Below are positions 10,682-22,252 of a DNA stretch of 64,000 nucleotides, piece after piece (position 1 is the first letter of the stretch; every line of letters starts with the position of its first letter). The notes under the pieces were generated by a model. That model was not told where the DNA came from. It made no database searches and saw only the letters and a program-made list of their open reading frames with translations. The stretch lies in NCBI GenBank assembly GCA_963169105.1, contig OY720637.1, forward strand, positions 35,087,925 through 35,151,924, read 5' to 3'. The position numbers and the translations under genes are program-made. This DNA comes from Ceriagrion tenellum. Its lineage: Eukaryota; Arthropoda; Insecta; Odonata; Coenagrionidae.

Positions 10682-11378
10682 TAGAGGTGGGTCAATCGTG
10701 AACGAACGGGTCCGAAGGAACGGGTTCATGGACTGAACGAGAGGACCGACTTCCATGGAACGACCGTTCCATTCGGTCAGTCGTTTCTTTCGGTCTATCG
10801 GATCTTTCCGGTTCTTCCGTCCTTTCGGTCAGTCGGTCTTTTCGATCCGTCGGTCCTTCGTTCCTTTCGGTCAATCGGTCAGTCGGTCCGTTCGGTCAGT
10901 GGCTCCTTTCGGTCCTTCGGTCCTTTCGGTCAGTCGAACCTTTCGATCCGTCGGTCCTCCGTTCCTTTCGGTCAGTCGCTCCTTTCGGTCCTTCGGTCCG
11001 TCATTACTTTCACCCCCATCTTTAAGAGATAGGATACTCTTTATAATCCCCCAAAAATTCATCTGCTGATGCTAGCGAAGCAATTAGCAGTACTAATTTT
11101 CTTTATTTAAATTAAACTTAATTACGAAACCATGTTAAAAGTTGATAACATCACCTTCCATCTTTTATTTCATCCTACATTCTTAAATGCCGTCATTAAT
11201 GTATACTAAGTATTTCTAAGTTTTTTTACATTCTTTAAACACCAAGAACATATAAAAATAAGATACGTTACCACCAATAAAAAAAAGGAACGGTGAACGA
11301 GTGGAAAGGAACGGGTCCCTTAAAGGACGAGTCCAGAGTGAACTAGTTCCCAAAAATGAAAGGGTTTGCTCATTTCTA
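10682..11378. mobile_element. Non-autonomous hAT-like element, 697 bp
   Basis: The left end TAGAGGTGGGTCAATC and the inverted right end TAGAAATGAGCAAACC are imperfect terminal inverted repeats of the TAGAGGTGGGC type common in hAT transposons. Flanking 8-mers are CAGTTAAC (10674-10681) and CAGCTAAC (11379-11386), one mismatch apart and the length expected of a hAT target duplication. The uninterrupted duplicate at 11520-11816 has a single CAGCTAAC there, which independently fixes the borders. There is no transposase. Most of the interior is a minisatellite plus AT-rich sequence, with GAACGGGTYC motifs near both ends. Confidence 0.75.
10763..11012. repeat. TTTCGGTC / AGTCGGTC minisatellite
   Basis: About 250 bp is built from degenerate units of roughly 8 bases: CTTTCGGT, CAGTCGGT, CCTTCGTT, CGATCCGT. 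The larger phrase TCAGTCG then AACCTTTCGATCCGTCGGTC recurs with variation, implying higher-order duplication. Because the units lack stop codons in several frames, open frames of 104 codons (plus) and 60-63 codons (minus) with Arg/Ser/Val/Phe repeats appear. These are artefacts of the repeat. Confidence 0.85.
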
Positions 11379-11816
11379 CAGCTAACCGCTCGGTAAACTG
11401 CGGCTTTGTTCACGCCAGCGAAAACATTTTTTAGAGTAATTCCTGCATTTCACGAAAATGACAGCGACATTACTATGTAATTTGACACGACAATTAGACT
11501 TGGGCGAAAATAATTTTCCCGTTATCCCCAAGTGTCTCCCGCATTGAATTTCAAGCTGACCACTGCATTAGTTACCCAAGACAATGATTCCTTATTTATT
11601 CATCTATAGAAACTATCATCAGCATTCATTAATCCAAAGATCAGTTTGCAGATGCTCTTCGTTTCGCGCTTTCTCAGCTAACCGCTCGGTAAACTACGGC
11701 TTTGTTCACACCAGCGAAAACATTTTTTGTGGGAAACTACAGCATTTCATGAGAACGACAGCGACAGTACTACGTAATGTGATACGACAATTAAACTTGA
11801 GCGAAAAAAATTTTTC

Positions 11817-14444
11817 GCTGATGTGCAGGAAGCCGCACTTTACCAACCGCTCTCTTCCTTCATAATTCTTCACACTGAAATTCATCATGATTATCTAGAT
11901 GCAGTCGTTCCCTGTTCTTCCCCGGCAATTATTCTCACCTTTAATACCTTCCATTATTGTTCCTGGATACTGCTTCGTCTTTAAATGCTAAATTTGTCTC
12001 TCATACTTCGCACAGTTTCAATCAAACATCTTTCCTCCCGTAATCTTCTCCTGACACTCTACCTTAACTATACTCCTCTAAGACCACAGTTTCATGAGTT
12101 TAAAACCACATTTTCTCTGCTTCAAGAGAAATCAAGATCAAGCTTCAATGGAATATGACTACATGCTCCGTGCGCGCGTTATAATAACGTTGTTTGAAAA
12201 GACCTGTTTTAATTTGAATTTCCGCCAAGAAAATGTATTTCGTAATTATTGTGTTTCTTGTTGCTAAGGAAGTCAAATTTTTCTGTTTGCATAGCCTCGT
12301 GTTCCGTTGCCATTTCTTAGTCAGCCAGCAGGGATACGTCGGCCCGAACCGTTGTGATCATTGAAGTTGTTCTGCTATATAAATCATATCATAAGAATTT
12401 GTGTTATCATTATCGGAATCCGCCAGGTCCTTCGGAATCTTAAACGCGAACATTTTGCGTAAAAACGTGCTTCCTCATTTCCAACAAAAAGTCTCTACTA
12501 TACTTAAGAAAAAGTACCAAATCTGCAAAATCCAGTGACTATTTTTGATTTATCTAACATCTGTTTCTTTAATTTATTTACAAGAACGTTTATTCTGACA
12601 CGAAGATAACCAATGGAATTCCCCCTTTTTTTTAAGCCCCCACGACATTATCTTCGGACTGTGCTAAGAGGGGGAGGAAAGCCCAGACGCAGGCATTATT
12701 ATGCATGCATTCTTCCTCCCCGTTGGATTCGCCTGAGACGAAAAACTTCGGCACGGGCGAATCGTCAAGGGAGAAAGACACGAGCTGCCGCAGACGAAAG
12801 GAGAGAGAGAGAGAGAGGGAAAGAGAGAGAAGAGAGGGGGGACAGAGGAGTTATTTCCTTTTGAAGGATTAATGCGCGCGTCGGCCGCTTACGTAGGCTT
12901 CCTCACGACTGTCTGAGTCAAAGCCCTTGAGGAGATCCTTATTTTTTATTCATGTCGTCGAAAATAAAATATAAAACTTTCACCGATAAAATTCCAAAGC
13001 TGAAACTGTACAACAAAGGCACTAGATATGCAGATTGGTCGATAAAATGGAATCTCGATCGCTTTAATAAGCCCCAAGAGTCGATTACGCAACCATTTCC
13101 ATCGGCTTGCCTAAGAGCGTAGATACTCAGCGGCAGTAGAAGGTAGAATTAGACTTTGGGGTGGTAAGCAATCTAAAAATATCTTGCATTACTAATCTAT
13201 TCTACTAATTATTAATCATCTTTTTTATTTATCTACCAATTATTATTACTTATCTACCAACTATTTCGATCACTTACTTACAGTTAATTGCGACAAATGA
13301 TAATGTAAAAAATAAATGTTTACTCCATAAAAAGGCCAATTAGTTGTAAAAAATGTCAATAGCGGCTGAAACCCTCGGGTTTATCACATGAGACAAGTCA
13401 TAGGCGCTCAGCAACTCATGTAAAATCCCAAGGGCTAATCATCACAATCTGTAACGAGGTGCCTCACACCGATAGCTGAACTTGTGCCTATGGCCGGCAT
13501 TTAATGCATTAACTGACCAATGATAAGGAAAATAATTGAAACTAGGGTTTTGAGCCCCTGTTTAATCACATTATAAGTGACATCCAAAACACATTACTCA
13601 GCTATTGGTCTACTCAACATAATAAAGCACTACTCTTAACGTAAAAACTACAGTGAGGTCAATTTATCAAGAGACGTCAACTATCCACCTTAACAGGAGT
13701 AATTTGCTATGTGACATTCAGAAAAATAGGCTCGAAAGGGTAGAATAGTAAAATTAAAGGATGGAGAATACTTCTCCCAGCAGGCGGCGAAAACACGATC
13801 CAGAAAATACACAACGTTCATTTAGAGATTGAATCTCACCTCAAACGTGAAGAGATACGAGCCGTGACAAGAAGCGAAGTCAAGAGGGAGGGAGATGAGG
13901 GCTCTCGGGACGGTCGCCGTATCAGGGTGGAACACTGGGAGACGAAAATCCTATTGTCCCCTTCCAAAAAGATGGAATTTTTATCACTATTATTTTTTTG
14001 GCACGTTTAGAGGAGCAGACAGTGGAAATTATACGCCATCCTTTCCTCCCTCTTTAGCGTTCCGCTGCGCGTGGAATTCGAGAGACGGAGAAAATGCCGG
14101 AAGTACTTCAATGGAAGGGGGTGGGCATTCACCGCTGCGCTGCACTGACTTGCCTGCAAGGAATGGATATGCGCGCCGGTGCCCACGCACGAAAAATACG
14201 TCGGCGAGAGACTGGCGCCGGTGCCTAAATAAGCGAATTTCAGATTACCTGGCACGTTGGAGTGACGAGAAGAGAGCAAACGCGAGCAGAAAAGAAGTAG
14301 AAAATGTTAAAAGTTCTTTGAATCATACTCACAAAATACTTTGATGACGAAAATGATCACAGAGATAAGCCGATAAATTATAAACCGATACATTTTAAAA
14401 TAATTGACATGCTCATTCGAAAATTTCAGCCGTCTTTATTACAA
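11817..14444. other. Unannotated stretch
   Basis: No gene recognised. A 149-codon plus frame at 13895-14344 has mixed composition and no domain I know. A purine-rich tract is listed separately. Confidence 0.45.
12800..12848 (+). repeat. (GA)n microsatellite / polypurine tract
   Basis: GAGAGAGA runs interrupted by GGGAAA, ending in a G-run. It is a simple-sequence repeat. Confidence 0.9.
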
Positions 14445-14484
14445 AAGGTTTGTAAAATAAACACAAGGTTTGTAAAATAAACAA
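14445..14484 (+). repeat. 20-bp tandem duplication
   Basis: AAGGTTTGTAAAATAAACAC is followed directly by AAGGTTTGTAAAATAAACAA, 19 of 20 identical. Confidence 0.9.
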
Positions 14485-14527
14485 TGATTTCAACAGATTC
14501 AGGCGAGATACTGCGGAAGCTCATCAT

Positions 14528-14707
14528 ATTATAACAGAAACAATAGTTGCACTTTTCCACAGGATTTTTCAATGGTACGCCGCGTTTCATTTCACAGAAC
14601 CATCATCAGGTATAAGACTTGTATCTGATGATGGCTCGGTGAGCTGAAGTGCGTCGTACTCGTTTCAATATCCTGTGGAAAAGTGCAATTGTAACTCCTG
14701 TTATAAT
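14528..14707. mobile_element. Foldback element, hammerhead-like core in both arms
   Basis: This is a 180-bp imperfect hairpin. The outer arms are ATTATAACAG with TTGCACTTTTCCACAGGATT, against AATCCTGTGGAAAAGTGCAA-like sequence and CTGTTATAAT. Both arms carry a perfect CTGATGA: minus strand at 14603-14609 and plus strand at 14625-14631. On plus it is followed by a GGCTC/GAGCT hairpin, GAAG in place of GAAA, then TGCGTCGTA. On minus the order is a weaker hairpin, GAAACGCG, GCGTACC. CUGANGA, hairpin, GAAA, short stem with GUH is the hammerhead order. The arm ends resemble Penelope-like terminal repeats. Confidence 0.65.
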
Positions 14708-14718
14708 AAACATAATGA

Positions 14719-14828
14719 GCTCAGTTGGAACACAATGGTAATTCTTTGTTTGTCCGAACGCTTAACATCATCTTCAGTTTGAAGGTGACGTTAACCGTCG
14801 AAATCATGGTCGTGAGACATAAAAAAAT
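14719..14828. repeat. Second hammerhead-like locus, decayed
   Basis: Just 3' of the previous element, the minus strand has a perfect CTGAAGA (14771-14777). The plus strand reads GACG (14787-14790), a loop, CGTC (14796-14799), GAAA (14800-14803), a tiny hairpin and GGTC (14808-14811). The arms are only weakly inverted, so this is either an older foldback copy or two half-arms. Confidence 0.4.
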
Positions 14829-15865
14829 GTATGGAGGAAAAATAAAGTATAAACACATTATTCAAAAATGTATAACAAGCTCCATAAAGTAATGCCGGAA
14901 ACCGACAACTGAGTTTAGCTGGAATGATTTAACGATACTATTAAAGTTATAAAATAACATTTTATACTAACGAGTAAAATGACTTCAAAGGATTTCCAAT
15001 AGCCAAGCTACTGCGGAAATTTCTTTTTTAAGTTAAAAAAATAAAAACTTGAAGGCAAATCAAAACAAATGAATCAATTACACTGTAAGGCTCCTACTGG
15101 TGATAAACTCATTTGCTCTCGATTCATCATTTTCCGTCTTCGGCAAAGGATGCTCACTCATAAATAGCATAGATACAACAACAAAGGGAGAAAAAAGTAA
15201 AACCGTCTCGTAGCGGGAAAGATAAATTCGAAAACATATTGCAAATTTAACAACCCGAAAAAAGCTTCAATGATTTCACTTCACCAATGCCATTCTCAAC
15301 AAAAATAGCAATGTATTTTCTTTCACAGCATTTTTTGGAGGACTGGAACAAATAAATGGGCAGAGACGTCAACGGTATCAGTTGAAATTTATGGTAACAA
15401 GGTATATTTCAATTTTAAGTAATTCATGCAGCATCATGCACACAAAATATCGCCACTGCGGTTTGAGAAATATTTAACTCGCCTGCACCAACTTAATAAA
15501 GTCCATTACGCAAGAGATCTAATAAATTTGTCTGGCTTCACCCTTACATTCCCCCAAGTGGCGACTGACGTCAAATTAATTCGCCAGTTGGTAGCAAAAC
15601 CATTGAGTGCACCCGACCACGATGACGCATTACGAGCCCAGGACGCGGGAGGGTGCCAAGAAACATTTGGCAAGCTTATAAAGAAGTCTCATAGCGAGCA
15701 AGACTTCCCAGAATGTTGGCGATAGACCGAAGAGTGACATATTTTTCCGGTCTGAGTAAACTGGCGGTATACCATCTCGTCACACACACTTCTTATCTGA
15801 CCAAAGAGACTATATGCCTGAAATATAGAAGGAATAACTGCGTGCAAATAATGTTTTATAAAATG
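14829..15865. other. Unannotated AT-rich stretch
   Basis: No gene or repeat recognised. A 99-codon frame at 15426-15725 is unrecognised. Confidence 0.45.
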
Positions 15866-16284
15866 CACTTTATCTTTTTCAAATGTCGTGGGGGCTAGGA
15901 AGTAGGACTAAAATTTGTGGGGGTGAGCGAAGGGAAAGTCGTCACGTGACTTTCCCAGGGCCAATAAGGATGCAGTAAGCGTAGAGTAGAGCCTCGAAAA
16001 TTTAGTCCCTCTCTAACCCCAGTTGTACGAACTTCCTCATTCTCCTAGCTGTGTTGCGAAAAGTCATCCCCATTTGGCCTCTCTTATAAAGGGCCACACG
16101 ATTTTTCTGGCAGAAGTATAAAAATCTCGGCAACGTCGAGCTAGTCGTCCCACCTCCAGATGACAGTCTCCCATCGACTTTCGAATTGACACGAAACAGT
16201 TCCGGACTCGCACGAAAGGCGCCCACCCCCACAAATTTTAGGCCCGAATCCTAGCCCCCAAGACATTTGAAAAAGATAATAGTG
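15866..16284. mobile_element. MITE-like TIR element, about 419 bp
   Basis: The left terminus (15866-15926) includes CTTTTTCAAATGTCGTGGGG, then GCTAGGA, then CTAAAATTTGTGGGGGTG. It is matched in inverted order by 16221-16284, which reads CACCCCCACAAATTTTAG, then TCCTAGCCCCCA, then GACATTTGAAAAAG. The arms are about 55-60 bp with few mismatches. A smaller palindrome, GGGAAAGTC with GACTTTCCC around a CACGTG-containing loop, lies at about 15943-15965. No transposase is present. I could not identify a clean target duplication, so the superfamily is unassigned. Confidence 0.7.
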
Positions 16285-16575
16285 ACCTAATAGACGTTCT
16301 CAAAAAGGAATTGGTTTTTTATATTTCAATAAAAGTAGTCCATGTACATCAATACATCACATTTATAGTGCACTCATAACAAACACAAAGTAAGAGACGT
16401 TGAAGATTGATGAGAAAGATAGAGATAAGTGGAAAGATATACAAACTAAAGCCAGATTGGTAAAATTATGGGAGGTTGGCAAGAGAAATTCAATGTCATC
16501 GTGGAATGAATACATGCAGGAGGATACGCGGAGAACAGCGAAATTAAAACGAATTATAATTTAGGACATTTAGGG

Positions 16576-16875
16576 AAATGGACGGATAAAATAAGAAATG
16601 ATGAAGTGCTCAGAAGAGTATAAGAGGAAAGGACCACAAGGAACACCACAAACAAAAGAAGAAAAAGATAGATTGGAAACACCCTGAGACACAATGCGTT
16701 TCTGAAGAACATAGTTGAAGGCAAAATAGAGGGAAATATCCGCAGAGGAAGACCCAGGAATAAGTTCAAGAGCCAAATAAAGAGGAAAGCACATAGGAAG
16801 AGATACCAGGAGGTAAGGGAACTAGCATTAGATAGGGAAGAATGGAGGGCTGCATTCAACCAATCTCAGGATTGA
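16576..16875 (+). pseudogene. LINE-B tail: ORF2 C-terminus
   Basis: This is a 100-codon frame aligned with the copy at 3686-3940. It starts KWTDKIRNDEVLRRV, then EERT, then IGNTLRHN, LKNIVEGKIEGN, RRGRPRNKFKSQIKRK, and closes RYQEVRELALDREEWRAAF followed by NQSQD and a stop. Two internal stops (after RRV and before IGNTL) kill it. It keeps slightly more of the upstream linker than the 3.7 kb copy. Antisense frames of 101 and 74 codons (16554-16859) are shadows. Confidence 0.88.
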
Positions 16876-17934
16876 ACAACCAATGAATGAATAATAAAGG
16901 AATGAGAAAGCGGGAGTGTATTTGGGTAGGACAGGTAGGAACTCGGCAATTGACTGAGGTAGGTGTGTGACGGAGTGTGTTAGAATTAAGGATGTAAATG
17001 TAAATGAGTTTTTGGTCGGTTTCAATTCTATAACTATAGATATAATAATCAGAGAGGGAAGACAGAATAGCATCCGCAGAAACATCGCGCAAATAGGGTA
17101 TTACGTACAGTAAGCCAGAACGCTATTTAATCATCACCGGAAATGGAACACGAAGGCCTCACGAGGGCTCGGGAAACTTTTATGACGTGGCTTAACTCTC
17201 CACAAAAGAGGGGGAGAAATAGCAGTATGGGTGGTGGCGAAATTATTTCAAGGCTTCCTTTATTTTTCGAGTGCAAATGAGATGCAGGAATAAGGTGGGA
17301 ATAAAAAGTGCGATTCAAGATAAGGCAAGATTCGAAACCCTATTTCCCACTTCAATATTTTGCTAAATGAGATCGATTTTCTTCTCAACGTGCAAAAGTA
17401 GGCAATCTCAGAATTTCGACCGAATGGCGTCAGCCTTTCGTCATTCAGGTCACATTTGAGCAGCCTTGCCAGCCAAAGCATACGGGAGCGTGGTGGCTGA
17501 TAAACTGGCCTCCTATCATATCCCGCGTTCTACCACCGGCTATAGAGAATATTATTCAGCGCAATCTCCACCTGTATATAGTGACATGTGGAAGCACTCC
17601 AAGCTCAGAACTCAGTACGTCGAAAGGGACGTTACATTGTGGGCCCATAACATTCCATTAAGGGTAGGAAAATGCCGCCACACTCTTTTTCCCAATCCTT
17701 ACTCCCAACTTCTACTCCAACCTACTACAACCAACCCCGCCTTAGCAACCTACCGTCTGAAAGCGTGCTAACACATTATATGTGCCCGCGCAAGTACGTG
17801 ACTGAACAGATGCATGAAAAAAATGCTTCAAATTAGAACAGGCTACTTGATGGCCACGCGTTCAAGCATTTGCGCAATTTTGGGTTTTTAAACGACGCAA
17901 TTATAATGGTGAATGTATTCATGTTACGAATCGC
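16876..17934. other. Unannotated AT-rich stretch
   Basis: No gene recognised. It contains several short TATAG-rich runs near 17035. Confidence 0.45.
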
Positions 17935-18492
17935 GCAACGAGCCGCCGCATGGGAGTCTGGCAGGGAGAGTTAGGATGCCAGCCGTGTAAAGATGTAAAG
18001 CTTTAGGGGTGAAATGGTGACATGGATTATGGAAGTATATTTAGTGGAGCTCAGTTTTTATTGTAGTCACTTACTGTGCGCGGAAATAACGAGATTTTGT
18101 ACCTATCTGTTCGGCAGAGTATCTCTCTTATTTTATCGCTTCTGTCATACCTACAGACGTAGTGAGGCGTCATAATAATATTCTCTGTGTCGCTCTGAAA
18201 CACTCAAGTTCTGAATTTTTCAAGCATCCTAAGCCTATCGAGTAGCCTCCGTGTCTCTAGGTGCTCATTTTTTAATCCCTCTAAAAGTTGTGAAACACTA
18301 TATGTTCGCTCGTAGCAGTTATAAAAGAAGCTTTTAGCTTTTCTTTGTATTTTATTACTTTTTAGGTTAAATCTTTATAACCTTGGTCCCGAATTCTCAA
18401 GGCGTATTCGAGGCCAAACCAGAGCGAAGTAGCATCTCTCTTTGACTTTTTCATCCGAGGACCTTCCTATAATACGCTTAACAAAACCTAGA
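17935..18492 (-). pseudogene. LINE-C tail: CR1/Jockey-like 3' region
   Basis: The minus strand encodes SSDEKVKERCYFALVWPR, the start of the post-reverse-transcriptase thumb. A frameshift follows, then sequence corresponding to KDLTK, IQRKA, and the conserved closing segment found at 53.1-53.7 kb. The plus strand shares long runs with that copy, such as ATTCTCTGTGTCGCTCT and GAGGACCTTCCTAT. The very 3' tip (CTACATCTACATAC) has been lost here. Stops and indels are numerous. Confidence 0.8.
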
Positions 18493-21400
18493 TACGATGG
18501 AGGTCGGAAGAAATCCGCACCGTTTAACCGGACAGTTTCCTTTGCAAAAAAAGGAAAATGGCGAATTTGGCAGCAAACTTCTCGATTCCCATAATGCACG
18601 ACGACAGCCTCAACCGTGCTCCCCCATACCGAATCAACAACGACAAGACGGACTCGACAACAACAGCTTACCGCGGAAACAACGACACTCGCGCCGTTGC
18701 GAAAAAAATCACGTAAATACAAAGACATGAGAGCGGCCACTTGACTTATGAAGTCTTGCCTGAGTTAACATTAAATGTGATTCGCATGAGCGAATCCCGA
18801 ACAAGACAAATGAAAGGGTTAATAACCTAACTCACAGGCGGGAGGGATGAGGGGGGGGGGGTTGAAAACAAAAAATATCGCCGGCGTACGAATAAAAAAA
18901 TGAGGAACTGGATGACGGGAGGAAATGACTCAATTCAAAACCTGGAGCACTCTAGATGTAATCAGACCCAACCGCCCACGAATCCCGCCGATGACTTTCC
19001 CATAAAATCTGCTTCACGGTCTTGACAGTAGAAAAAAAAGAAACGACACACGAGAGATAACCCAAATGGAACCGGATTCTATTTCACGACGGAATACGCG
19101 CAAGCATCGGAGGCAGATTTACTTGAAGGTGATCGACTCCACTTGGAAGGTCAAAGAGCTTGTATGCTCAAGTGATAAAATGTATCTTCCGACACTCTCG
19201 GTACTTGTAGAATTAGGGGCCCGAATCAACGTGGCCGATCAAAGTTCTGCATTTCTTCGCCTTTTTTTATCCGCCGACATTGATCAAACTCCGGAAAATG
19301 TCAGATTTACCTATGATTAACTTACAGAAATATGAAACTGACGCGAGAAATTACGCCAGAATGATAATATTTTCATAGCACAGATTAAGTTCGTTATATT
19401 ACATCAACACCTCATTTTTGCGAAAAAAATGTACACCTGTAAGGAAATGAATGAGGCAACGACCCACCAAAGTGCTGGTTCAGGGAGAAAATATTGCTAT
19501 CAATGCTGATTAAGTTAACTGAAATGACGCACAGAGACCATTGGTCACTGACGTCGGCTTGGTGTTCGTTTTTCAGGCAATGAACATTTGGGACTACAAA
19601 TAAAGTATTAGTCGATAAACCTGCATATCAATATTTTAACTCTTCCACAGTTTAGGCTTGATTGCAACAGAGCAACACTTCTAAAATGGCATAACCGAAA
19701 TTCTCGCTAATCCCTTTGAGTATGACTGCGTCAACTCCCTTACGGTCGATGAGGGAAAGTGCGAATGGTTAAAAGAAGGGAGCGGGCCAATGTTTGCAGA
19801 GCTCTCCCACTCTGGTGTACAAAACAATACGCAAAACAACATCGCGATACGGGGGGAAGAAAAAGAAAGAAATGGATAGGCAGTGAACAAATATTTGGGG
19901 GCACTGATCTCGGGAAATAACCGAGGGAGAGGAAAATAAGATACACTTTTCAATTTGGAAAATATTCAGAGGGAATCCAATCATAAAATGAATTCAAGCA
20001 CGCAATCACGCTAAGTTATTCTGAATTCTCCGACGGCGTCCATTTACTTTATCCGATCCTGAAAACCAAGAATGGAAGGTTAACGACGGTTGCGGGTATA
20101 ATAAATATCAGATGATATATCTCCTCGGCGATACGCACATGGCCGAGGACATTTAGGAAAGTATAGCAAGAAGATTTTTCTTATTCTTGCACAAAGAACA
20201 TTCTAATTTGTCAAAAAACAACTCTATCCTTCTACCACCGAGATTGGTTACACTAGTGACAATTTCTTCCACATGTGAATTCCAAGTAAATACATACTTC
20301 TCTACACGAGATGTTACCAGCAAGTTTACATCTTCACTCATTTTCAAACTCGCTTTAATGCATACTCATCAATATTCTATTAAAAATTCCAATCATCGAT
20401 GATTACGCGACATTACGCTTCTATCAATAATTCATGAAAGTAAAAATTATAAGGGAAATGAATAAGAAATATTAGGTAAATAAACCCATGGAACTTGGTT
20501 TTACGAGCGTCAAGAAATGGAGGAGACAGCAATAGTCCGATAGAACTTCTTCGACTGAATCGGAGTACCAATTTGCGAAATAGAATTCTATACACTTAAC
20601 CATATTCTAAGAAGTTTCAGTTCATGGATAAAGATCCGACTTCTGTCAGTTAACTGGAAACTTATGTTATTTGCCCTTTGAGTAAGTTTGAGGAATTCGT
20701 TCTACATTGTATGAGAAAGAGTGCCAAAATATTGTGTTTCCACGGTAAAACGAAACGTGTAATGTTCCGCATCTCTCTAATGAAAAATTAACACACTGGA
20801 TATTCATCAGGACGAGAAACTTGCTTTCCGGAAGCGTTAAACCAGGTTAACTGGCCGACATTCACATTAGAACGAGTAGCGGGATTTTACAAGACTAATT
20901 TTTGAAAATATTTGCGAGGACGCGCCTTCCAAGATTTCTCCCCGCTTCTTTTCTTGGCCCTTATCATCATCCGACGGTGAAAGTCCAATCCTTCAAAACA
21001 ATTCATGCGAGATGCATTAATGACGAGGCATACCAACCAAGGTGGCTTAGATAAAGGCGAACATCAAATATTGGCCAGATATAGTCAATATTTGGTAGGA
21101 TATGGAACTTCATCATACTACTAACCACTTAAAACCAACGATATGAATTGGACGAGGTAAAAATCGGTAATCACTAAAGAAAATCATTGCAATATACATA
21201 TTATTCAAAAGGATACGGAATTGCTTTACGAGCACTTTGTGAAAATTTAGAAGAATCTTGGGCGAAATTGCCGTGGAAAACAAGCATTTAAGCAAAAAAG
21301 ATTAGCTTCCGGTTGTGAAGAAGAGAAAAAGTATTTTTCAGCATCAGAATGACCAGAAATGATGGGTCATATTTAGGGAACGCAAATTTTGTGATGCATC

Positions 21401-21945
21401 AGGTAACAACCAATAAATACACCAATTTGAAGAGAGCGAGAGAAAATGCACAAAATCCCAAGGAAAGTTCCCACGACAAGCCCAATCTGTTCCCTTATTA
21501 CCCCATGCGACGAGTATAAAAATGCTGCTCCAATCACTCCTTGAAGAAATGTTTCCTGGCGTCAAAAATAAAGCCTACAAAAATCTTTTTTCGAAATGAA
21601 ATTACTTCTCGGTCCAAGAGACACGCACGAGTGCTTCTCAAGGTACTATTCTGGACCCGCAATCAACGAACTCCACCCATTTCCAGCATCTCTATCGTAA
21701 TAATGATGGGAAAGCCGTATGGCTCCCCGATACGATAACACTTTGTGCTACTGTCTGATTTAGATGTAATCACCCAGAGAAATATTGCATTTTCCGAGAG
21801 AAAATTGTGAGTTAACTGAACAATATATTCATTTCACCAACTTCCACTTTCAGGCAAGTTTTCCACCAGCAACAAGACTCGAGTAGAAAGACACATCCTT
21901 CAGATAAAATGATCTCAACTCGCTCTAGTACGGCACGATCGAAGT
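18493..21945. other. Unannotated AT-rich stretch
   Basis: No gene recognised. A run of 11 G occurs at 18851-18861. Open frames are 60-90 codons and unremarkable. Confidence 0.45.
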
Positions 21946-22252
21946 CCTGAAAATTCTCAGTCCTGTTTCAGAGCGACACAGTGAATATTATCATGACGCC
22001 ACAGTACATCTCTAGGTCTGACAGAAGCGGTAAAATAAGAGATACATTGCCGAACAGATGTACAAAAACTCGTTCTTTCCGCGCAAAATAAGCGACCACT
22101 ATAAAAACTGACCTCCACTAAATACACTCGCATAATACACGTCACCATTTAACCTCCCAAAACCTTATCCCTTACATCTTTACACGGCTGGTGTCCTAAA
22201 TCCCCCATCCAGATACCCATGCGGCGCCTTGCAGGGTAGTATGTAGATGTAG
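21946..22252 (+). pseudogene. LINE-C tail, 3' end intact
   Basis: This has the opposite orientation to the other LINE-C copies. The plus strand encodes FQSDTVNIIMTPQYISRSDR followed by a GKIRD-like remnant, then the 3' untranslated segment ending GCAGGGTAGTATGTAGATGT AG. Counterparts lie at 17.9, 27.7 and 53.1 kb. It is strongly 5'-truncated and carries only the last part of ORF2. Confidence 0.82.

Larger units (their letters stand above)
10519..11816. repeat. Tandem duplication (unit about 296 bp), first copy interrupted
   Basis: Copy 1 occupies 10519-10681 plus 11387-11518. Copy 2 occupies 11520-11816. Both start GTTATCCCC, share GCATTGAATTTCAAGCTGAC, then CATCTATAGAAACTAT, then TCGTTTCGCGCTTTCTCAG, then AACCGCTCGGTAAACT, and end near ACGACAATTARACTTGRGCG. 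They differ by scattered substitutions. Copy 2 is uninterrupted and preserves the pre-insertion state of the site where the hAT-like element sits in copy 1. Confidence 0.85.

Noticed and set aside
10755..11069. Arg/Ser-repeat protein
   Set aside because: It is open only because the TTTCGGTC-type repeat has few stop codons. Frames on both strands are open.
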